From positions 1-64,000 of the forward strand of contig JAKVBU010000011.1 of the NCBI GenBank assembly GCA_022446885.1: a stretch of DNA of 64,000 bases, given 5' to 3'. The position numbers and the translations under genes are program-made. Of the stretch, positions 58,541 to 64,000 are shown piece after piece. Source of the DNA: Phycisphaerales bacterium. Its GTDB lineage: Bacteria > Planctomycetota > Phycisphaerae > Phycisphaerales > SM1A02. A model generated the notes under the pieces. That model saw only the letters and a list, made by a program, of their open reading frames with translations. It was not told the DNA's origin and made no database searches. The stretch's first letter is position 1. Each line of letters opens with the position of its first letter.

Positions 58541-59332
58541 ATGCACACCGGCATCCTCGCGATCTTGATCACGTTCACGGCTTGCACCACCCAAGGGCCC
58601 CTTGCACAAGCCGACCCTTCGGAACTGCCCGAGAATGCGGCAGCCTTCATCAAGGCCCACCTGCCCGGCATAAAACTCACGCCGACATCAGGCGTGAAGC
58701 CGATCGAGACGGCCACAGCCTGGTACCCGCTCAAGGCGCAGACCATGACCTACGCCGCGCCGGAAGATCCAAACAAGGCGTTGGTGCATGTCATGTCGAA
58801 GACGGCCCGCGAGCCGGGCCACCCCGTGGGCTCGACCGAGGGCGGTTGGAGCGTGCAACTAGAAGACAAGTCGATTCAGTTCCTGCGAGTTGACGCCCAC
58901 CGGGGCATCGTGATGCCGACGGTCGTCTCCCCCGCCGACGGTGTGATCACGAGGCTCAACCCACCGGAAGCCTTGGTCATTCAGGGGCACGTGCCCGGCG
59001 ATGATGAGACCTCCGACATCAAGGTTCGCGTCTACGATCTGCACGAGCCCTCAGTGCTATGCCACTCGGGTCAACTTCATGCCACGTGGCAGGATCTGGG
59101 CGCCTGGCGAATCACGGTGCCCAAAGGAACCTTTGACACGAGGCTCGTGGCCCTGCACTTGAAGGGGAAGGTAGGGCCGGCGAGTCTGGACATCGAGCGG
59201 TACTACTTCCTGGCAAAGGGCGTTGGTGTTGTGGCCTACGCCGCCGAGGCCTCTGTGCATGCCGTGCTGGTCTACAACAGCGACACGGTGCAAGCAGGCG
59301 TGCTCAAAGCAATCACGCCTGCCAAGCACTGA
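58541..59332 (+). CDS. Putative lipoprotein of unknown function
   Basis: A 263-residue protein with a lipobox-like FTAC (Cys15). A soluble exported body follows: a LPENAAAFIKAHLPGI amphipathic start, then a beta-rich region with SPADGVITRLNPPEALVIQG. I do not recognise the family. The stop TGA abuts the convergent gene's stop, giving TGATCA at the junction. Confidence 0.6.
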   Translation: MHTGILAILITFTACTTQGPLAQADPSELPENAAAFIKAHLPGIKLTPTSGVKPIETATAWYPLKAQTMTYAAPEDPNKALVHVMSKTAREPGHPVGSTEGGWSVQLEDKSIQFLRVDAHRGIVMPTVVSPADGVITRLNPPEALVIQGHVPGDDETSDIKVRVYDLHEPSVLCHSGQLHATWQDLGAWRITVPKGTFDTRLVALHLKGKVGPASLDIERYYFLAKGVGVVAYAAEASVHAVLVYNSDTVQAGVLKAITPAKH

Positions 59333-61876
59333 TCACTCGACGATAGAGAGATCGCTCAGGGCCACCCAGCCGGTTTCTGACTTGTGCCCGACACGCAGCG
59401 GACCACTGACCGAGTCAGCGGGAACGATCGCGGATGCCACCGGCAAGCCCGCGATGCGCACTGTGACCAGACGGCTGGCAACATGCGGCGTGAGCTCAAT
59501 CGACATGTGCGCCCAAGAGCGATCTGCCACCAGACCTGCCCGCACCTCATCGTGCCCTTCGATCGACCCGGTCATCGGCCCACCTCCGGGAGACTCACCC
59601 AGCAACACGCGGGTGCCACCAAGATCGATCCACCCCATCGCCATGGGCTGAAACCGGGTCTTGAACGCGATCGTGCACTTGGGCCCCAGTGCGTCTGCCA
59701 GATGCAGATCACCGGTGCCGCCCGACAGATACACCGATCGCCCATCGACATCCACATCAACCGTGCCACTGACCACCCCGCCGGCCATCGACATGGGTTC
59801 GCCTGAGACAGGCGCTGGATGCTTCGGCTTGAGCCGAACGTCGGCGAATCCAGCCGGGGCGTGCGCCCCAAGCAGCCGCAGATCACCTCTGCCTTCTCCA
59901 GGCAGGCTGACATTGCCCACGATGGTGTTGTCCTGCAAGCGAATGGCGTCAATGCCCGAGGGCGTCAGGTCTATCTCCAGTCGATGCCACTGCCCCGGCC
60001 CCATCCACTGTTCGTCGCTGGAGGCAAGCACGGTGCCTGATGCGTCGCGCACCTCCAGCATGCCTGCTGCTTGCTCAACCTGCACCTCATCACCCCCATC
60101 GAGCGCCTGCACTATCGAGCGATCCATGATGACGAGCGCACCGCCACCCGGCAGCGACACACCTGCAGAACCACGCACGGGCAGCCAGACACTTGCTGAC
60201 AGCGTTCCGGGCATGAGTGCATTGGGAATCACGAGATCATCGCCGCCGGGGCCATCATTGATCAGCAGATCATGTCCGGGCGTTGTGGCATATCGAGCCG
60301 CGTTCACCGGGTCGAGCGCGGCCTTGCCAAGCCGCCAAGGCGCAGATTGCTCCACGAATCGATCCCAAGGATCACCCCAAGTAAGCCGCAACCACCCTGC
60401 ATCGGTCTCGGAGATCCTCGCCTCCGGCTGCGCAGCAGACTTGGCCACGGGCAGGCTCAACCCTTCACCGGGCTTGACGTTCAACGTGTAGGCCACCTCC
60501 GGGTGCAGCAGCTCATGTCCGCCCTTGCCCGTGATGCCCTCGAGCTTCATTCGCACGACTCGCCCCGCCTCGAGACCATCGATACGTACTTGGAGGTGCT
60601 TTCGGTCATGCGACAGCCGGGCTGCATGCACATCAAGCTCGCGATGACGCTGCTCAGGAGACCCATACTCCCACCACCAGTGGTAGTCGTAATCACGAGC
60701 CGTCACCTGTGACACATCGATGTCGCCTTCCACCGGCCGCGTGAATTCAATATCGAATCCGCCCGGTACGGCGCGGCAGTGGAGCATCTCCATGGGCGTC
60801 TCACCGGTCCAGTCGATTCGCCGCAGTCCATGGCCAGGCGCAAGCCCACCCCAACCGCGATTGGTCAAACCAAGAACCAGATTGCCCTCGGGAGAAAATG
60901 CCACCCGGCACACCGACCCCACATTGCGCCGAAACGGCCAGATCGCGCCCTGTGTGACACCATGGATGTCTTCAAGTTCCGCCCGCAGCACCATGCCGTT
61001 GGTGAGTTCAGCTACAAAGAGCTGATCATCGAACGGGCCGAAATCACCACGCGTCGCGTCCACCGCCACATTGCCGGTGCTGCGTGACCAGTCATAGGGA
61101 ATCCAGATTGCCGGCGGCAGGCGACGCACATCCGGTGGAATCTTGTTCTCGGGATGGGTGTCCACATCGGGCCAGCCCTCAGTCCAACGCAGCGAGGCAG
61201 GGTGACCATGAAACGCCCCGGGCGTGACGGCGTAGATCGGGCTGCTCGCCATCCAGTCGCCCTGATTGTCGGTGACGATGACCCGGCCCTCTGCGTCTAT
61301 CCCGACGCCGGCAGGCGAACGGAAGCCCGGCGCCACCGGCTCAACCTCACCCTCGGGCGTCAGACGCATGAGCCAACCACGCCACGGGGCATTCGACTGC
61401 CCATGCCACCACTCCGGATTGATGAAGGCCAGATTCAGACTGAAGTACAGATTGCCCTCGTCATCGCGGGGCAGGCCAAAGGCGAACTCGTGGTAGTTGT
61501 CGGTGAGCCCCCAGTCGTCTGCGATGGTCTCGATGTGCTCTGCCACTCGATCGCCATCATGATCACGGAGGCGAGACAACTCGGTTCGTTGCAGTACCAG
61601 CACATCGCCGTCGATCTGGTTCAGCCCGAGCCCTTCCCACAGCCCCTCGGCATGCATCGTGAAGGCGCAGACTGTGGGATCATGCGCATCCGGGTCATCG
61701 ATTAGCCAAACACGGCCGCGGCGCGTGCCCGCCGCCAAGGTGCCGTCCGGCAGAAACACGAGCCCGCCAACCTCAAGCACCTCACCCTCAGGTGGGGTGT
61801 ACGACTGCACCGTGTAGTAGCGCGACTCATCTGCCACACCGATCGAACACGCGATCACCAATAGTGCGGCGATCAT
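59333..61876 (-). CDS. Secreted beta-propeller (PVC-type dehydrogenase-like) protein with LamG-like tail
   Basis: An 847-residue exported protein. A signal peptide (to about residue 16) precedes a six-bladed beta-propeller region (about 35-350), with FLPDGTLAAGTRRGRVW, NYHEFAFGLPRDDEGNLYFS and a PAGVGIDAEGRVIVTDNQGDW block, as in sugar-dehydrogenase-like PVC propellers. The C-terminal part (about 510-847) has two concanavalin/LamG-like beta units. No heme motif is present here; the partner gene encodes a CxxCH cytochrome. Confidence 0.75.
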   Translation of the reverse strand: MIAALLVIACSIGVADESRYYTVQSYTPPEGEVLEVGGLVFLPDGTLAAGTRRGRVWLIDDPDAHDPTVCAFTMHAEGLWEGLGLNQIDGDVLVLQRTELSRLRDHDGDRVAEHIETIADDWGLTDNYHEFAFGLPRDDEGNLYFSLNLAFINPEWWHGQSNAPWRGWLMRLTPEGEVEPVAPGFRSPAGVGIDAEGRVIVTDNQGDWMASSPIYAVTPGAFHGHPASLRWTEGWPDVDTHPENKIPPDVRRLPPAIWIPYDWSRSTGNVAVDATRGDFGPFDDQLFVAELTNGMVLRAELEDIHGVTQGAIWPFRRNVGSVCRVAFSPEGNLVLGLTNRGWGGLAPGHGLRRIDWTGETPMEMLHCRAVPGGFDIEFTRPVEGDIDVSQVTARDYDYHWWWEYGSPEQRHRELDVHAARLSHDRKHLQVRIDGLEAGRVVRMKLEGITGKGGHELLHPEVAYTLNVKPGEGLSLPVAKSAAQPEARISETDAGWLRLTWGDPWDRFVEQSAPWRLGKAALDPVNAARYATTPGHDLLINDGPGGDDLVIPNALMPGTLSASVWLPVRGSAGVSLPGGGALVIMDRSIVQALDGGDEVQVEQAAGMLEVRDASGTVLASSDEQWMGPGQWHRLEIDLTPSGIDAIRLQDNTIVGNVSLPGEGRGDLRLLGAHAPAGFADVRLKPKHPAPVSGEPMSMAGGVVSGTVDVDVDGRSVYLSGGTGDLHLADALGPKCTIAFKTRFQPMAMGWIDLGGTRVLLGESPGGGPMTGSIEGHDEVRAGLVADRSWAHMSIELTPHVASRLVTVRIAGLPVASAIVPADSVSGPLRVGHKSETGWVALSDLSIVE

Positions 61877-63051
61877 GTGGACACCGCCTGCTTGACTGGG
61901 ATGCCCGCCTTGGCGGCTTCTTCGATCGGGCTATCGGGAAACACGCGAATCTCGACCGTTCCCCGGCGAGGCAGTTGCAGGCCGCCGCACTGCAAAGGCT
62001 GGGCCCCGCGTACGCCGACGAAATGCATACGACCGTCAAAGGCGGGCTCCTGCCACCATGTCCAGGCGCCAGCGGGGCCGATGCGCTCGAGCCCTCCGGT
62101 GCGCCAGGCGGGCATGCGCAGCAGCACGTCTCCGCCGCCGCTGATCTGCATGCGCCGCTGATATCCGGCGAGCGGCCCCATCGTGACTGCGCCCGCTTCT
62201 TCGGTGATATCCGTCGAACCCACCTTGTAGTGAATGGCCGCTCGACGCCCACCAACATCTGTGCCGGCCAGCTTGGCCTGAATCGGGCGCCCGTCATGCT
62301 CAAACACTGGCACGTCGGGTACCAAATGAATCAGTCGGCCCTGCAGATCGAGCGCGGTTCCGCCCCGTCCATCCCAGTCTGTGCGGCGAACGAACGCCCC
62401 CTGCCGTGTGCCCAGCAAGCGAACATCGTCGCCGCGATACACAAATGACAATCCATCGGGATTACCCGCAACCAAACCGCGCGGGATCTCCCCCATGCCG
62501 ATGTAGTGCTCGGGCAGTTTGCCGCGAACCACCACCGGCTTGTCTTCAACTGTGAGCACGGCATCTGCCTCATCAACCTGCACGCGCTCAGGCCCCAACG
62601 ACTGCACGTGAGAAACGACTGCCTTGATTTGTGCCGGCGACAGTGTGCGTGCGAAGCCGGGCATGGGCGTGCCGGGAATACCGCTTCGAACAACTCGAGC
62701 GATCGCCTCTTGCGTGTCTCCAAAAGAAAACCCGCCGGCTTTGAAGGAGCGGGCGGGTCGGTCAAGCACACGTGTGCCTTTGCCGTCTCCGCTGTCGCCA
62801 TGGCAGGAGGCACACTGGGCCATGTAGATCATGTGCCCACTGGCGGGCGATGCCGTGGCCGTGGCCACATGGGCAGATTGCTCGAGTGAGGGAGGCGAAT
62901 AGTTCGGCCCGGAGTGATCCGGAATAGTCATCGACCAGGTGGTGTAGATGATGATGAACGACACCAGCGGAACGACAATGAACAGGCAGAAGAGGCAGAT
63001 TCCGATGTCTCGGATCTTCTCCTGCGTCGTCTTGGGTTCATGGGAAGACAT
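61873..63051 (-). CDS. Membrane-anchored monoheme cytochrome c with C-terminal domain
   Basis: A 392-residue protein: one N-terminal helix (about 19-40), a monoheme cytochrome domain with QCASCHGDSGDG and a probable axial Met in GTPMPGF, then an unassigned C-terminal beta domain of about 230 residues. It overlaps the propeller gene by 4 bp, so the two products probably work together, with the cytochrome as electron acceptor of the propeller enzyme. The function of the C-terminal domain is unknown. Confidence 0.8.
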   Translation of the reverse strand: MSSHEPKTTQEKIRDIGICLFCLFIVVPLVSFIIIYTTWSMTIPDHSGPNYSPPSLEQSAHVATATASPASGHMIYMAQCASCHGDSGDGKGTRVLDRPARSFKAGGFSFGDTQEAIARVVRSGIPGTPMPGFARTLSPAQIKAVVSHVQSLGPERVQVDEADAVLTVEDKPVVVRGKLPEHYIGMGEIPRGLVAGNPDGLSFVYRGDDVRLLGTRQGAFVRRTDWDGRGGTALDLQGRLIHLVPDVPVFEHDGRPIQAKLAGTDVGGRRAAIHYKVGSTDITEEAGAVTMGPLAGYQRRMQISGGGDVLLRMPAWRTGGLERIGPAGAWTWWQEPAFDGRMHFVGVRGAQPLQCGGLQLPRRGTVEIRVFPDSPIEEAAKAGIPVKQAVST

Positions 63052-63063
63052 GGGGGGAAGATA

Positions 63064-63084
63064 GTCGAAAGTCGAGCGTCGAAA
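63064..63084. repeat. Three 7-bp tandem units in the gap before hesB
   Basis: GTCGAAA, GTCGAGC and GTCGAAA follow one another in the 36-bp gap between the cytochrome and the Fe-S protein genes. They may be spurious, a regulator site, or a short intergenic element. Read with care because the unit is very short. Confidence 0.4.
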
Positions 63085-63087
63085 GGA

Positions 63088-63462
63088 TCAGGCTGAGAAG
63101 GACGAGCCACACCCACAGGTGTTCGTGGCGTTGGGGTTGTTGAACACGAAGCCCCGCCCCATGATCTCGTCCTTGAAGTCGATCGTTGTGCCATTCAGAT
63201 AGAGGTAGCTCTTGGGATCGCAGACCACCTTGAGCGTAAAGGCCTCGGAGTCCTCTCCCTCGGCAGCAGGCACCTCGTACTCGTAGGTCCACGTCTCGTC
63301 TGAAGCCTTGGTCGTCTCGGTGAGATCGAGCAGGTATGAGAACCCGCTACACCCCCCGCCCTTCACGCCCACACGCAGCCGGATCGAGCCTGGGTCGAGG
63401 TCCTGCTGACGAACAATTTGGGCAACTTCACGGGCAGCTGTATCGGTGACGGTAACGGACAT
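63088..63462 (-). CDS. HesB/IscA-family A-type iron-sulfur carrier
   Basis: A 124-residue A-type carrier: GGGCSGFSYLL has the first Cys, and NTCGCGSSF the last two. The ATG at 63462 gives MSVTVTDTAAREVAQIV, the usual start of the family. A GEDSEAF-type insert around residue 70 lengthens the middle. It is divergent from sufB (112 bp), fitting a Suf-type assembly locus. Confidence 0.94.
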   Translation of the reverse strand: MSVTVTDTAAREVAQIVRQQDLDPGSIRLRVGVKGGGCSGFSYLLDLTETTKASDETWTYEYEVPAAEGEDSEAFTLKVVCDPKSYLYLNGTTIDFKDEIMGRGFVFNNPNATNTCGCGSSFSA

Positions 63463-63574
63463 GCATCGGGCTCCAAATGAGGTCTGACAGGGCATTGTAT
63501 CCGTGTTGGCAGGGCACGAGAAGGGCGTATCAGACTAGAATGATTCCAATCTTAGGACCCTCGACCTCACCGCC

Positions 63575-64000
63575 ATGTCAGACGATCCCAACGCACTTCT
63601 GGACACCTGGGCCGAGACCAGCGACTACCGCTGGGGCTTCACCACCGACATCGAATCCGAGACCCTCCCGCCGGGTCTGGATGAAGACGTCATCCGCAAA
63701 ATTAGCGCCATAAAGCGTGAGCCCGAGTGGATGCTCCAGTTCCGGCTGGATGCCTTCGCTCATTGGAAGACGATGCCCGAGCCAGACTGGGCCCACTTCC
63801 CCGATCGACCTTGGGGCCCGCTCGACTACCAAGCGATCTCCTACTACTCGGCGCCCAAGACCGACGCAGATCGGCCCAAGAGCCTCGACGAAGTGGACCC
63901 CAAACTACTTGAGACCTACGAGAAGCTGGGCATCCCGCTGGAAGAGCGAGCCGCGCTGGCGGGCGTCGCTGTGGATGCGGTGTTCGACAGCGTGTCCGTT
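63575..64000 (+). CDS. sufB: Fe-S cluster assembly scaffold SufB, N-terminal part
   Basis: The frame starts at the ATG at 63575 and runs past the window end; 142 codons are visible. The start DTWAETSDYRWGFTTDIES and EWMLQFRLDAFAHWKTM, followed by PDWAHFPDRPWGPLDYQAI and YYSAPK, match SufB N-termini. The active-site region lies beyond the window. It is divergent from the A-type carrier gene. Confidence 0.93.
   Translation, partial: MSDDPNALLDTWAETSDYRWGFTTDIESETLPPGLDEDVIRKISAIKREPEWMLQFRLDAFAHWKTMPEPDWAHFPDRPWGPLDYQAISYYSAPKTDADRPKSLDEVDPKLLETYEKLGIPLEERAALAGVAVDAVFDSVSV

Noticed and set aside
63506-63541. TTGGCA and TAGAAT as a sigma-70 promoter for sufB
   Set aside because: The spacing is about 24 bp, outside the 16-19 bp normal range; no Rrf2/IscR-type box was clear either.

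Overview
The window looks like a chromosomal segment of a planctomycete of the Phycisphaerae/Phycisphaerales type. The grounds are high G+C; several secreted proteins ending in paired dockerin-like calcium loops; an alternative complex III (Act) operon joined to a caa3-type oxidase; lipid A and heptose genes that imply an outer membrane; prepilin-like G-2 proteins; and a fused AroD-AroE. No insertion sequence, phage, CRISPR array or rRNA was seen. The taxonomic call is inferred from gene content, not from a marker-gene tree.

Layout. 1-2241: divergent start of an unidentified membrane protein, then heme O synthase (ctaB) overlapping a DUF3179 gene. 2371-7719: two secreted metallopeptidases (M36-like and M1-like). 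7726-21848: one long minus-strand respiratory operon reading actA-actB-actC-actD-actE-actF, a small membrane protein, sco, ctaC, ctaD, ctaE, cox4 and a second small subunit III, nearly all with translational overlaps. A CRP/FNR-like inverted repeat lies just upstream of actA. 21975-27098: TatD nuclease, BtuF-like binding protein, DUF1573 protein and ClpB. 27086-30633: shikimate block (aroC, exported protein, aroD-aroE fusion). 30713-38690: a DUF2470-like protein, Eis-like acetyltransferase, hldE-lpxK-maf-glycosyltransferase cell-envelope operon, a Ser/Thr kinase with an MshEN-like N-terminus, and RidA. 38691-41419: two prepilin-like genes with palindromic leaders. 41450-46926: nfeD (long), nfeD (short), floA and two DUF21/CBS proteins in one tight operon. 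46942-50377: recJ, a short-LID adenylate kinase and tmRNA (ssrA). 50538-58437: four secreted or lipoprotein-type proteins with dockerin-like C-termini. 58541-63051: a lipoprotein, a beta-propeller protein and a membrane monoheme cytochrome. 63088-64000: HesB/IscA protein divergent from the start of sufB, which is cut by the window end.

How the genes fit together. The act operon would oxidise quinol and pass electrons through ActA/ActE hemes to the cytochrome c domain of CtaC and the A2-type oxidase. Sco would load the CuA site, and CtaB would supply heme O as the precursor of heme A. HldE, LpxK and the family 9 glycosyltransferase point to a lipid A/heptose-bearing outer membrane. NfeD and FloA point to flotillin-type membrane domains. 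The dockerin-like tails, four of five ending in a terminal Cys, look like a lineage-specific secretion or anchoring tag whose partner is not in the window.
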